Under the pieces are notes generated by a model, which was given only the letters and a program-made list of their open reading frames with translations, was not told the DNA's origin and searched no databases. Positions 9,374 through 21,388 of a DNA stretch of 34,190 nt are shown here, piece after piece. Origin of the DNA: Glomus cerebriforme (taxonomy: Eukaryota > Glomeromycota > Glomeromycetes > Glomerales > Glomeraceae); assembly GCA_003550305.1 (NCBI GenBank), contig QKYT01000499.1:3315-37504 (forward strand). The letters are read 5' to 3'. How positions within the stretch are numbered: position 1 is the stretch's first letter; each line of letters starts with the position of its first letter. Both the position numbers and the translations under genes were made by a program.

Positions 9374-11147
9374 ACATGACAAATTATGCTTTTCTATATA
9401 GAGGGATATTCATGATTTATCATACTATAATTATGTATTTTTTATAGAATTTTGATAATTATAATAAACTTAATTTACTTGTCTTTAAAAAAAAAAAATC
9501 TGTAGATTGATTTTTTTTCTTGGTAAATTTTGTCAAAAAAAATTTTTAATTTTAATTGCTAATTTGCGACTTAACGATATAAAATGATTGGCAATCTATA
9601 ATTAATTTTGACGCAATTTTATATATTAAATACTATTANTTTNNAATGATGTTTGCACTAGCTTAAAAATATGTCCAACAACTTAAATATACTATAAATT
9701 TACTAAAAAAGAATATTTTATTACCTGAATATGTCTTTTTAAAACTGGTAAATCTAAAAAGTACCAAAAAAAATAATAAATAAAATAATAGAAAAAAATA
9801 TTTTTTAAGTGTTATTTTATTAATTTAAGTATNAATATATTATATATTTTTCAATAGTATTAAAAAAAACCTGGTAAATCTAATAAAATTCATGTATAAA
9901 AATTGTAAAATTAGCTAAAATATAAACTGAAATAGTGACTTTCTCCATAGTAAACTTGTTGAATTTTATAATAAAAGATAAAAAATTTTTTTTTTGTGAC
10001 ATATCCAGGTTTCATAATATTGATTGGTAAGTTATTGTTACATTTAAGCATGACTATGTGGGACAAAATTGAAGTTAAAACATGTGAATTGATGTCATTC
10101 ATATAAGNATCTGTGACGAATTTACTAATTAATTTTGTATTGTTGAGTGGCGGATTGGCAATTAAGTATTATAAAAAGGTTTAAAAAATTTACAATCTTT
10201 TTCACTACTAAATTAGTTTAAAAATTTTTAATATATATTATATAATTTTTGTTATATTATAATATAAATACATATATAAAAAATTAATAATATATTTAAT
10301 GTTATAATCTTAAAGGTATATTCTAATATTTTAAACCTAAAATTATAATGAAATCTAAAAGCTATTATATTCATATATAATACTAAATCTAAAAAATAAA
10401 AAAAAAATAAAAATCAAGTATAGGATTAAAGTATATTAAATCTAATAAAATATATTAAGTAAGATCTTTTTGGCTGCTAAATTAGTTAAGATAAAATAAT
10501 AAGAAAACTAAATACTTTCAGTTGTTGGTAATTACTTGGTTATACATAAACTAAGATTATAGTTTATTAATTTGCATATTGTGTATTTGTGTATATAAAG
10601 GTTAATCAGATTAATTCCTATTTGACACTGGGAAGTTATTCCATCCATGTGATATCACGTGTAACCGCATAACTCAGGCCAAAAGTTACGTCAGTTACCT
10701 TTTTATGGGCTCTTGTGACTATTATTATCACGTGATAAGATAATTTAATTATAGATAAATAATTATCTAATGTAAAAAAAATAATAGATAGATAGAGGGT
10801 GGATCGGTTTTACCTATCGTATTCGCTAGGCGTAGACAGCTCACATTGGGGGCTCAGCTACACTTCGTTAGTAATTTTAGAAATAGTCACTTATAGTTTT
10901 CTATTTTTGTTACTTCTAGACCTGTAGCGAATCCACGCTATCATAAAAATAAAAATAAAAATAAAATAAAAAAATAATGGTCTTTTTATGATTTTTATAA
11001 TTGAAAGTGCAATTGTATCTATTTAAAATTAAAATTTTTGAAAATAAAAAATGACAAATTCAACGTTGTTGATAAAAAAAAAATCAATAATTTTTTTTTA
11101 CAAAAAAAAAATATTAGTAATTACTTTTATAATAATTTTATAAAAAT
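9374..11147. other. Non-coding AT-rich intergenic region with palindromes and repeat fragments
   Basis: No gene is seen. Ns occur near 9640-9645, 9832 and 10108. A perfect 14-bp palindrome TTATCACGTGATAA lies at 10725-10738, followed by a short AGATAATT...AATTATCT inverted repeat. A GC-richer island at about 10797-10942 contains GGGGGCTCAGCTACACTTCG and resembles sequence at 23049-23110. It is followed by an (AAAAT)n tract at 10943-10975. Confidence 0.6.
10797..10980. repeat. Candidate dispersed short repeat with A-rich tail (SINE/MITE-like)
   Basis: A GC-richer island begins GGTGGATC, contains CATTGGGGGCTCAGCTACACTTCG, and ends in AAAAATAAAAATAAAAATAA. A related arrangement (GGCGGATC..., then AGTGGGGGTTTGGTCACGCTTCG) occurs at about 23049-23106, and a shorter GGCGGATTGGCAAT occurs at 10149. 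Shared blocks in a compositionally foreign context suggest one dispersed family. There is no ORF and no clear Pol III A/B boxes. Confidence 0.35.
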
Positions 11148-14100
11148 CTAACTTAGTTGTTGTCCACCTCCATTTCCATTATTATTATTACTATTACTAC
11201 TTTTACCACCATTTTCACTTTTATTACTTTCATTATATTCTATTATATTTCCTTCCTCATTATTATTGTTCAGATTAACATTACTTCTTTCTTCTCTGTT
11301 ATGATTTTTTTCTTTCAAATTATCATCAAAAAAATTTTTACCATTTAAATTTAATAATAAAGTTCTTAAGAATGCTTGCTCGTATTTTGTATTTTCAAAT
11401 ATTAAAGCTAAATTATCCGAAGGACATCTTAAAAAATTAGGTGCAAATACCATGGCTAAATTATGAATGTTCATTTTTGTTAATTTAGATACTTGGGGAT
11501 CTGCAAATTTCTGTTAAAATAAAAATTATGGCTTAGTATGTTTTAAATTTATCTCCGTAGAAGAAACTACGTTCTTAAAAAATTTATTTACTTACTTGTA
11601 AGAAATCAATAGTATAAACAACTACTCTTTGATTAATTAAAGGTAATTCTTTAATAATATCAATAGCAACTTTATTATCTTCAGAAAATCTAACACACTT
11701 ATCATAAAATTTATTAGGAATAAGTGGATCCGATAATTCTCTCAACCAAAGTTTTAGTAATGATGATGGTACATTTGGATCCGTTATGCCACTCATATCA
11801 TATCTATTCTTTTCTAACCTCAATTTCTAATTTAAAAAAAAGTTTAATTTAGGAAAAAAAAATTTTTTCTTTTAAAAAAAACTTCTCCCTTTCTCTACGT
11901 TTACTTACCAATTCGGTTACGTAATCGGCGTCACCTGGTACACGAAATATTCCTTCGCTAGATTGTCCATTTAATTCTAAAATAGCATTTGCGAGGAATG
12001 GTAATATTCTAGGTACTTTAAGTTGTGGGAAAGATTTTTCTTGTAATTTCATTATAAATTCCAAAGTTTCTCCAAACACTGAAGGATTAAATGGTGCTTC
12101 CTATATTAAAATATAATATAAATAATATATACACATTAAATACAAAATTTTAATAACGTAATGATATCATTAAATTATAATATTTACTTTAGCTCTTTCA
12201 ATTTCAGCTAATGTCAACACCTTGCCACGTGGACCCCGTTTACATATTTTCAGTAGACGATTATGTACATGTTTACTCAATATATCAATTTGATTTTCGG
12301 CATGTGAAAAATGATCCACAGTGAATTGCATTAAATAAGCTTCAAAATTTTTTGATGGGGGAAATGTAACTGTTATCACGCTTAACAATTCCCATCCTTT
12401 CCTTATACTATCTCTATTAAAATAAAATTATTTAATTAATCTTTTTCCCATTTTTCTCTTTAAGTTTAATAGTAATGATACCTTACCCATTTGGATTTTC
12501 ATTTAGTTGTTTACAAATTTGTACATAAATTTCATCTCTTAATTCTCCATGTAGTATTCCACGATCTAATAACCATTGTGTATCTTCTAATACATTTGTA
12601 GGACCATACCTTCCTTTAGATCGATCTCCCATTATACGTTGAACAACCTTAAAGCACCTTATTGCATCTTTTTGTATATTAGTATTTAGTACCATCAAAG
12701 GTTGATTAATCGAATCCTACATGAAAAATATAACAAATTAGTTTATAAATATTCCTTCCCTTCTTTAGTTCACACACTTTTTTGACATTACCTTTTGAAA
12801 TAATAACATTTTTTCTAGGGGAACTTTTCTTCGGAATATTCCTCTTTTATGAGTAGTAAAATATTTTCTAGCAAATCCGTCAATTCTAAATTTGTTTATT
12901 TCTTGTTGTAGTTCAGGTGGTAAAGTTAAAACTTCACTATTATTAAAACAAGAAAAAAACGGTATTAATATATTTGAAGTCATTTGGTCTTTATTGATCT
13001 TTTTAAGTGATTCAATTCTTCTCCACAAAAAAAAAAAAAAAAAAAGGAGAAAAAAATATATGGAGAAAGAAAGATTCTAAAATTTACATACCCGGTACTT
13101 AATTTCCTTGTATGTATTTGATAAGCTGGCTTTTTCCGTTGTAAATCTTGATATAAAATTCCAGTGGGTTTCATTGCAGTTGCAGCATCTGAAACAAGTT
13201 CATAATTTTAAAAATAAATTCGATTGTATAATAATTATACATATATAGTATGGGACATTATTTAAAATATGTAATGTGTGGATTGTTTCGCAGGTATGAC
13301 ATGTAATGCAATGCACGATTATAAAAGTTATGTTATACAACCTCAAAGTTTATATCCTAAAATATATAATTATTATAAATAACACAAATAAAAGTTAAAA
13401 CTTACCGAAATTTACTACAGGTTCACTTATACCAGATTTACGTGCTTTATCGGCTATAATTGAAGATTTATTTGGAGAAACAATTTTGAAAGATTGTTGT
13501 TGTATATTTACATATGGTTCTGATCCATTATTGTTTGCATTCAAACTAGATGGAGTTATTGGACGAGAAGTTGGAGTAGATGCAATAGATGTTGATGATG
13601 ATGTTTGCGATTGCGTAAATTTGTTTTGAAGTGAATTGTTCCTTTTCAATTGTCCCTACAAGACAAAAGACAAAGAAAAAAAAATCAGGGTTTTATTTTG
13701 TATAAAATTTAATAGATCTTGTCATAAATTAACACCAATACCATACAAAAAATACATAAAAATCATGTATGTATATATATATGTACTGTATATATAATAC
13801 ATATATAATACATGCAATTCACTTTCTTACCTGTGTTGATAAATCATTACTATCAATTGAAGCATTTGAAGATTTTTGAGATAAATTTCCAGAGAAATCT
13901 GATCCATTGAGAGTATCCTTACTTTGATTTATTGATTTAGAATTTTTCGATTTATGAGTTTCCTCGCTAAAAGAATCAACATCACGTGACGATGAATTTG
14001 TTGGAGAAGCGGGAGTAGTGACAATTGCAGCGTCAAATCCATCAATATCTTTTACATGATTATGATGAGATTTTAAAGGAGGAACCACAGATAATTGTTG

Positions 14101-14610
14101 TTGATAATAATAATTATTATTAGGAGTTAATAACATTCCTGATGTTCTAATTTGTTTTGAATCATTTCCAGCAGTGACAGCAGCCATATTAGTAATATCA
14201 ATATCATCTTGAGTGAACACAACAGATAATCTCTTTCCGATTGAAGAATTTTGGATCTTTTTTAAGGGAATAATTGTTCCAGACGAAGGTACATTCCAAT
14301 CAGTTTGACCTGTCTCCGTATTATAATAATAAGGTAATTTATGATTATCATCCCATAATTCCCACCATTCTTCGCCCAATACTGGATGTAAGGACACATT
14401 TCTTGGTTTTTCCACTAAACATTCCCCTGTTGCCTATAAAATATGGATGAATGCAAGGGTTACAAAAAATCCTTGCATCATTCCAATAATGGGGGTTTTT
14501 TTTCTTACAATTTACGAAATGAGAGAAAAACTTACCGGGTTAGCATAAAACACCGTATCCAATTGAGGATCCCTTATTTTAACCCAAGAATTAGTAATAA
14601 TTGTAGCCAT
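11148..14610 (-). CDS. WW-MyTH4-RhoGAP protein (ARHGAP39/Vilse-like Rho GTPase-activating protein)
   Basis: Ten exons join in phase to 831 residues: 14610-14536, 14433-13831, 13655-13406, 13188-13092, 13020-12792, 12716-12487, 12413-12188, 12100-11909, 11826-11596 and 11510-11148. Donors are GTAAG, GTATGT or GTAAT/GTAAA types; acceptors are AG. An N-terminal WW-like repeat (residues 8-34, WVKIRDPQ...FYANP) spans the first splice. A clear WW domain (46-76) has Trp48, the YYYN core and W71-N-V-P74. A Ser/Thr/Asn-rich linker runs to about 310. A MyTH4 domain (about 330-565) contains GRYGPTNVLEDTQWLLDRGI and LRDEIYVQICKQLNENP. RhoGAP (about 575-755) has the arginine finger in GIFRVPG (Arg623), LWLRELSDPLIP and NLAMVFAPNFLR. 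The Asn-rich tail is disordered. It should switch off Rho-family GTPases in polarity or cytoskeleton control; the WW-MyTH4-RhoGAP order is that of Vilse/ARHGAP39. No myosin motor is present. Confidence 0.92.
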
Positions 14611-16734
14611 ACTTTAAAACTTGAGAATACTACTTGCAGAAAGTTATCTTGTAGTATTTTTTTTTTTTTAAAAAAAAAAGGAGATACAAGTTAAAGTAAA
14701 TACCCACAATAATATCTTTTTATATAAGTTGATAATAGGAAAAGTATAATAAAAGTATTTGAAAGCATGTATGAAAAAAGTAAACGATAAAAATTATAAT
14801 TTTTTTTAATAAAAAAAATTTTTTACTTTGACATAACGAATGAAAATTCAAATTAATTTTAGTATAAAAAAAAAAAAAAAAAAGGAAAGAAAATTTAGTA
14901 GAGAAAAAAGATATTAATTTATATATTTTATTTATTTTATAAATAAAGCATATAACGGTTAATAAAAACGGGTTCCTTTGCATTTAAAGTAAGTATAATA
15001 TATATAAAGTAGCATGTACAAGGTTGTTTTTGTTGTTCGTACAACCTAAGATTAACAAGTACAATAGTATTAAATGCGCTAATATATACTGTATATATAA
15101 TAAACCCCGAGAAAATCTCTGGAAGAAATTACTTCTTTTGTTATTTTTAATAAAAAATTAAGGTTAATTATCTTAATAATGTGAATGATACTTTTGTGTA
15201 AATCATACGAAGAAAATTAAATTAATCAACAAGAAAGAGATTTATTTTCTTTGCCAAAAAAAAAAAAAAAGAATTGTAAATGATAATGAAATTAATGATC
15301 ATATACAGAAGGGGAAACATAATGGATCATGTGGGTCAAAATTGTCCGTTCCTATAAGAATTTTCGGGGAGATAAATGAAATAAATAATTCGTGTTATAT
15401 AGTGCGGATGATACACTATTTGATCGACTATTTGATAGAGTTTTTGGTAATTAATTTAAGATAATCATTGTAAATAAAAGAATTAATTATTTTGTTACCC
15501 GAAAACAAAAAATATATATACTTATGTATATCAGTGATATAAATAACTGTTTTGCACTTTTATCACAAAAATTATCTCTTGTCAGAACGAACATTAAAGA
15601 ACGCGTAAATAATTATGGTTGTGCTGCGGCTGTATCTGCATGAGAAAAAAAAAGACTCTTTTTTAGTTATTCATTCTTCATTTAACAATCTAAAAATATA
15701 TAAACTCAATTCCGCATTTAGAAAATAAACAAATATAAAAATTAAAGAGTAATATCATTTATAATGACGCCACTAATTACTTTGGGAAAGTTCGGAAAGA
15801 AATATACGAAAACTATATGTTTCACAAATGCAAAGGGACCATGTGCCTAATCCAAACTAACTTTAATTCGTGATAAAATTTATCTTTCGATATAATAATT
15901 ATAAAATTATAAAATAATCGGTTATTGACTCATTGATGCACTATTTGCATAAAATATTCTTATCTTTTTATTCCTTCACAGTTACCGTATCTCCATTTAA
16001 CAAATTTCGCTTGCCTCCGGTCACAACTGTAAGTGTTAAAGTTTATTTATTTATTTTTTTTTTTTTTACCTAAGCATCACATAGCATCACGTTTCGGCAT
16101 GAGGTAGATCTCGTTTGATTGGTTCTAATTTAAAACAATTTAAAACGAATTTACTAAATATAATATTATTTTTTGGGTTTAAACTTTGAATTTTCTCCTT
16201 TATCTTTTATTTAAACTTACCAATCAATTATCATTTACTATTTTATACCGAGTTGAAAATCCCATTTAATGAATTTGTATTACATATATTACATGTAATA
16301 TAGGAGTATTTTCTGCATTGAATTTACAGTACAGATATTCCTCCTCATTTTTAAATTATGCAAAAATCATATAATATTCCGATGTGTGGGATGATTATTT
16401 CCGATTTTATTATTCGCATGTTTCGTATATTTCGTTATTTTCGTATGATTCCGTATGGGTTTCGGACTTTTTATAATTCCTGTAAAAAAAAAAATTACTC
16501 AAAGAACTTTACGAGTATTGTTCTTGTACCTTCCTGAAATTAGAGGCTACTCTTCTTTATGGAATTATCTTGTGGTCTAAACAAGAAATTATTATAAAAA
16601 AGTTTCTTTGGTTTTTTGACTTTCTAATTTCTGATTCCATATGGTAGAAAAAAAATGGTCTAAAATGAAAGTTTATTATAGTTATTCCCTTTAAGAATAA
16701 CTTGGTTTGTATTGTTTTTTTTTTTATCATCATT

Positions 16735-16736
<2 letters not shown>

Positions 16737-16790
<54 letters not shown>
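16737..16790. repeat. 54-nt uninterrupted T homopolymer
   Basis: 54 consecutive T residues, far longer than other runs in the window (mostly 8-20). It could be the A-tail of a minus-strand retroposed sequence, a polypyrimidine tract before an acceptor, or an inexact assembly length. Confidence 0.95.
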
Positions 16791-16793
<3 letters not shown>

Positions 16794-16816
16794 TTATATC
16801 CTACTTGCTACTTTAG

Positions 16817-16984
16817 GTCCATTCTAGACATATCATAGACTGTTTTGACAAGAATCAATTTGTATTACCTATGGACAATATCATGATAGATATTTTGTCC
16901 GTGATACTTCCGATTGAACCATTCTTGATTGTTTTAAAACGCTCTTTATCTGATACTGATTTGTTCAATCATCAATTAAGATGA
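16817..16984 (+). pseudogene. Orphan exon-like ORF after the T54 run
   Basis: An acceptor-like CTTGCTACTTTAG precedes an open frame of about 55 codons (DCFDKNQFVLPMDNIMIDIL, then PIEPFLIVLKRSLSDTDLF) ending at TGA 16982-16984. The internal ATG at 16871 would give only 37 residues. The residue composition is protein-like, unlike flanking DNA. No upstream exon or family was recognised. Probably a gene fragment. Confidence 0.25.
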
Positions 16985-17174
16985 TTACACGTAATATATT
17001 TTTACTATCGTACTGTTTAAATTTCATTACATACCTTGGTTGATTAATGGTTTTATTTGTGTGAAAACACAGAGAATTGGATTTATAAATAGTAATGTTA
17101 GTGTAAAATTTTATTTTTTTATTATAAAAATTATAAATAAAAAATTATTCAAATTCCGCAGTTGATTAAACTAT

Positions 17175-17183
17175 TCACGTGAT
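17175..17183. promoter_or_regulatory. E-box-like TCACGTGAT upstream of the RRP12-like gene
   Basis: TCACGTGAT lies about 120 nt upstream of the ATG at 17300. CACGTG words are bound by fungal bHLH factors of the Cbf1/USF class (established in yeast). Similar words occur at 10725-10738 and 23264-23273. Functional use here is inference. Confidence 0.3.
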
Positions 17184-17299
17184 TGATTGATTTGATATGG
17201 TAAATTTTTTTTTTTTTTTTCAAAAAGATAATCTATCAAATTTTCAAAAATTTTCTCCAGACTCAAAAAGATTCGATTTTCTTTTTTTTAAAAAAAAAG

Positions 17300-20200
17300 A
17301 TGGATGAAACATTTGAAAGGATTCGAGGACAAATTAATTCCAAACTTGATAATCAAAAACAGATATCAATAACATTATTTGCGATAGAAGAAACGATAAA
17401 AGAACAAGATAGTACGTTGAATGCGACATCATATTTCGCCGCATTACTTACAACTTTAGACCAACAACTTGTTAAAAAACAACAACAATCATTATCATCT
17501 TCTGAAGAAAAGAATAATATAATAGGATCAATATTATATTTATTAAATATTGTATTAAAAGAATTATCAATCAAAATTTTAAAAAATAATTATTCTACAA
17601 TATTAACAATATTAATTACTTCATTAGAAGATATAACAATTAATAATAATGATTCTGCTATATTAAGAAGTATCGTAGGATGTTTAGAAACAATATTAAG
17701 TATCCAACAAGATATTAATATTTGGAAACAATTTCAAACTAAAAAAATTTTTCAAAATTTATTATTATTATCTATTGATAGTAGACCTAAACCAAGAAAA
17801 AGGGTTCATGATGCTATAAAAAAAATTTTATGTTCAATTTCTTCTGATCAAATTGAAGTTGTAGGATTAGGTGGTGATGGTAATAATAATAATGTCATCG
17901 TAACAGGAAGTAATATGGTTGGAAAATCCATAATCAAACATCCTGCTATTAATATGACAACAGAATTTTGTATGAAAATACTTAAAGAATGTATTAAAAC
18001 TGATCAAACATCAGTTTTACATATTTTGAGTTTATTAAAAGGGATTATTGTTGTATGGCCAACAGAAAATCTATATTCATTATGTGAAATATTAATTAAT
18101 ATACCAAAATATAATCAAAAATATTTAACTATATCATCATTTCAATTATTTGAAATATTATTTCAAAATAATTCAAAAGGTTTTATTCTTGTTGAAGAAG
18201 GAAGAGAAAAACAATATCATCAACAACAGCAACAACAGCAACAACAACAACAACAACAACATCGATTTAAAGAATTATTAATTTCTTTAATGGATTTAAT
18301 ACCAAATATAAAAGATATTCAACTTTTACCACAATGGTTAATGATTATAGCAAGAGGATTTCCTATTTATGTAGAATGTAATAAAAATGAGAGTGAGAAA
18401 ATGTTACAAGAATTTTTTATTAAAATTTTTGGAATTTTAGAAAGTGATAATTCTGATATTATCGTAGCTGCTACTGTATGTCTTTGTGAACTTATATCTT
18501 CAGGAATTACTGATGATATGATTCAACAATCATTAAATGATATTAAATTAAATCAAGATCAAGGCGGTCGAAAACAACGACAAGGATGTTTAAATATTAT
18601 AATTTCAACGATAGAAAATAGTTTCACTTTTAAATATCAAAATGCTTGGCCAGGAATTTTGGAAATCATTAAAGAATTATTTCAAAGACTTCATAAATCT
18701 TCACAACCATTACTCATTAATTTATTAAAAATTGTATCAGATATTAGAATGGATAAATCTTTTGAATTGAAAGAAGAAGCGGATTCAACTATAGGAATCG
18801 CTATAGAAAATATGGGACCAAAATATCTTTTACAAATTCTTCCATTAAATTTAGAATCACCAGGAAATAATAATGGTAGAGCTTGGTTATTACCTCTACT
18901 TAAAGATCATATTATAAATTCAGAATTAGGATATTTCTTAAAAGAATTCGTACCTTTAAGTCAAAGGTTACAACAGAAATCTTTAGAATGTCAACAACAA
19001 AATCGTTTAATTGAATCAAAAATTTATGATACTTTAATACAACAAATTTGGTCTTTATTACCAGGATTTTGTAATTTACCTATAGATTTACAAAATTCTT
19101 TTAATAAATCTACTGGTGAATTATTAAGTAATATTATGTATCAACAACCTGATTTACGTCCTATTATATCATTATCATTACAAAAATTGGTAGAAAAGAA
19201 TAAGGAATTATTAAATTTTGAAAAAGATGATCAAGAATTAAAAAAATTATATGGTATTGATAAGAATGATGCGAAAAAAAATTTAGAATTATTATCAAAA
19301 CATTCCAATAATTATTTGGCAGTCTTCTTTAATGTACTCTCTCAAACTTTACCTTCTTATAGAGGTTATCTTTTAGAAGTGATAAAAGTTTATTTAACTA
19401 TCACTCCATCAAAAGATGTTAATACTGCTTTCGTTAAAGTTATGAATATTCTTAAACAATCTTTATCAAATCCAATTCCTACTTCACAACAAGGTGTTGA
19501 AACTCCTCTTCCAATGTCTCATACGATGTTAGATCTATCAATTGTGATGACTCCTTATCTTAGTATAGCATCAATTAATCAATTATATGAAATTATAACT
19601 AAATTAATTTCTCAAGATGATTCAATATTACAAAAGAAATCTTATAAAATATTGAATTCATTGGCAGAAACTGAAAATGGTAAAAAAGTGATATTAAATA
19701 ATCTTGAAGATTTACAAATTAAATTAAGAGATTCTACCATGATTACAACTTCTTCTTCAAAAAAGAATAGATTATTAACATTAAGTAATATAATAAAATT
19801 ATTACCAGAATCGGATCTTCATATGATACCTGATATATTATCTGAAGTTATATTAAGTACGAAAGAAGTTAATGAAAAGGCTAGAATAGCAGCTTATGAA
19901 TTATTAATAGTAATGGGTAATAAAATGAAACAAGGTGGAATTATTATTATGAGTAAAGTATTAGAATCTGATCCTTCATCATCAAATATAAATGCAACAA
20001 TTGATGAATTCGTATTTAATATGGTAATAGCAGGATTAGCAGCTACTACTCCTCATATGATAAGTGCTACTATAACTTCTTTATCAAGATTATTATTTGA
20101 ATTTAAAAATGATCTTAAAAGAGAGTTTATACATAAATTACTTGATACCATGAATAATTTTGTTAATTGTACTAATAGAGAAATAGTTAAATCAGCTTTA

Positions 20201-21388
20201 GGTTTCGTTAAAGTGACAACAATTTCTTTAGATTTAGATATTCTTAGTCCACATTTATCTCAAATCATTATTGGAATATTATCTTGGTCAAATGAACATA
20301 AAAGTCATTTTAAAGTTAAAGTTAGACATATTTTTGAAAGATTAATTAGAAGATTTGATTATGATACTATTGAAAAATATGTACCTGAAAGTGATAAAAA
20401 ATTATTGGTTAATATTAAGAAGAGAAAAGAACGTGCAAAGAGGAAAAAGATTGCAAATGAATCAAATGTAAATGCGAATGATAATTTTGATGATAATAAA
20501 AAGAAAGATGAAAATGATGATGGTGATGATGGTGATGATGACGATCGTATTGGAAAGCATAAAGGAAAAAGATCAATGTTTAATAGTGCTTATGAAGATG
20601 CATTATACGGTAGTGAAAGTGATTTAGAAGATACTGATGATGATAAGGATGATGATGACAATATGAGAGGTACTGATAAAAACGGTAAAAATGGTAAAAA
20701 TGGAGGAATATCAAAGAAAAATAAAGAAACTTCCAAGAAAGGGAAAAAGAAGGATGGTAATAGTACCTGGATCAAAGAAGGTGATGATGATGATGATTAT
20801 GCACCTGTTGATTTCTTGGATAAAGGAATAATATCAAAAGTGATCGGAGTAAATCCTTCAAATACTCGAAAACAAAGAAAAGATTTTTCAAAAGCATTTA
20901 AAGAAACTCGAGATGGTAAAATGGTTATAAATGAATCTGACGATTCTGATAATTCCGAGAATGAAAGAACGAATTCTTCTGATGTTGTGATGCAAGAAGC
21001 TGATGATTTTTATAATGAATCACAACAATCAAATGATGGATTCATTCGTGGTCAAGGAAACAAAATTAAATTTAAGAAAGGAAATAAGAAAAATAATGAT
21101 GATATGGATATAGATGATATTGAACCTATTGATGCTATCGCTTCAAGAAATCAAAAGAAACATAAAAACAATAAAGGGAATAATAATAATAATAAAGTTA
21201 TTTCCATCGGTAAAGAATACAAAGCTAAAAATGCTGGCGGGGATATTAAAAAGAAAGGTAAACCTGATCCTTTCGCTTACGTACCTTTATCATCTATGTA
21301 TAAAAAGCATAATCAACAAAAGGGTCCAAAAATTTCTATCACTTCAAAAAGTAAAATACAAAAACGTCAAGGTATGAGGAGGAAATAA
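17300..21388 (+). CDS. RRP12: RRP12-like ribosome biogenesis protein (NUC173/HEAT-repeat)
   Basis: A single 1,362-residue exon starts at ATG 17300, right after a T8A9 tract, and ends at TAA 21386-21388. The N-terminus (IRGQINSKLDNQKQ, EETIKEQ, ATSYFAALL) is typical of Rrp12. Alpha-helical HEAT-like repeats fill most of the protein. The NUC173 region lies about residues 440-640 (FKYQNAWPGILEII, LPLNLESPG, GRAWLLPLLKDHI). A glutamine tract of CAA/CAG codons lies near residues 304-320. The C-terminal third turns into alternating Asp-rich and Lys/Arg-rich low complexity with nuclear-localisation-like clusters (about 1030-1362). Yeast Rrp12 is needed for rRNA processing and nuclear export of both ribosomal subunits; length and order match the family. 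The absence of introns contrasts with the neighbours. The gene converges on the carrier gene, with 217 nt between stops. A T11A12 tract follows the stop. Confidence 0.93.
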   Translation: MDETFERIRGQINSKLDNQKQISITLFAIEETIKEQDSTLNATSYFAALLTTLDQQLVKKQQQSLSSSEEKNNIIGSILYLLNIVLKELSIKILKNNYSTILTILITSLEDITINNNDSAILRSIVGCLETILSIQQDINIWKQFQTKKIFQNLLLLSIDSRPKPRKRVHDAIKKILCSISSDQIEVVGLGGDGNNNNVIVTGSNMVGKSIIKHPAINMTTEFCMKILKECIKTDQTSVLHILSLLKGIIVVWPTENLYSLCEILINIPKYNQKYLTISSFQLFEILFQNNSKGFILVEEGREKQYHQQQQQQQQQQQQQHRFKELLISLMDLIPNIKDIQLLPQWLMIIARGFPIYVECNKNESEKMLQEFFIKIFGILESDNSDIIVAATVCLCELISSGITDDMIQQSLNDIKLNQDQGGRKQRQGCLNIIISTIENSFTFKYQNAWPGILEIIKELFQRLHKSSQPLLINLLKIVSDIRMDKSFELKEEADSTIGIAIENMGPKYLLQILPLNLESPGNNNGRAWLLPLLKDHIINSELGYFLKEFVPLSQRLQQKSLECQQQNRLIESKIYDTLIQQIWSLLPGFCNLPIDLQNSFNKSTGELLSNIMYQQPDLRPIISLSLQKLVEKNKELLNFEKDDQELKKLYGIDKNDAKKNLELLSKHSNNYLAVFFNVLSQTLPSYRGYLLEVIKVYLTITPSKDVNTAFVKVMNILKQSLSNPIPTSQQGVETPLPMSHTMLDLSIVMTPYLSIASINQLYEIITKLISQDDSILQKKSYKILNSLAETENGKKVILNNLEDLQIKLRDSTMITTSSSKKNRLLTLSNIIKLLPESDLHMIPDILSEVILSTKEVNEKARIAAYELLIVMGNKMKQGGIIIMSKVLESDPSSSNINATIDEFVFNMVIAGLAATTPHMISATITSLSRLLFEFKNDLKREFIHKLLDTMNNFVNCTNREIVKSALGFVKVTTISLDLDILSPHLSQIIIGILSWSNEHKSHFKVKVRHIFERLIRRFDYDTIEKYVPESDKKLLVNIKKRKERAKRKKIANESNVNANDNFDDNKKKDENDDGDDGDDDDRIGKHKGKRSMFNSAYEDALYGSESDLEDTDDDKDDDDNMRGTDKNGKNGKNGGISKKNKETSKKGKKKDGNSTWIKEGDDDDDYAPVDFLDKGIISKVIGVNPSNTRKQRKDFSKAFKETRDGKMVINESDDSDNSENERTNSSDVVMQEADDFYNESQQSNDGFIRGQGNKIKFKKGNKKNNDDMDIDDIEPIDAIASRNQKKHKNNKGNNNNNKVISIGKEYKAKNAGGDIKKKGKPDPFAYVPLSSMYKKHNQQKGPKISITSKSKIQKRQGMRRK
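18211..18260 (+). repeat. CAA/CAG microsatellite encoding polyglutamine
   Basis: In-frame mixed CAA/CAG triplets give about 14 consecutive glutamines in the RRP12-like protein, between a charged helix and KELLISLMDLIP. It is a likely length-variable site. Confidence 0.85.

Larger units (their letters stand above)
14611..17299. other. Divergent intergenic region between the RhoGAP and RRP12-like genes
   Basis: About 2.7 kb lies between two head-to-head genes. It contains T13A10 at 14657-14679 close to the RhoGAP start, a T run of 54 at 16737-16790, and an orphan exon-like ORF at 16817-16984. A TCACGTGAT motif sits at 17175-17183 and T8A9 at 17282-17298 directly before the RRP12-like ATG. An AAAAATTTT box (17246-17254) resembles the RRPE element of yeast ribosome-biogenesis promoters, but such words are cheap in this composition. 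Otherwise nothing supports a gene. Confidence 0.6.

Noticed and set aside
13022..13080. Plus-strand ORF extension across the A-rich tract
   Set aside because: It is antisense to the polypyrimidine tract and acceptor of RhoGAP exon 5.
15612..15731. 38-codon ORF starting MVVLRLYLHEKKK
   Set aside because: Too short, homopolymer-containing and without support.
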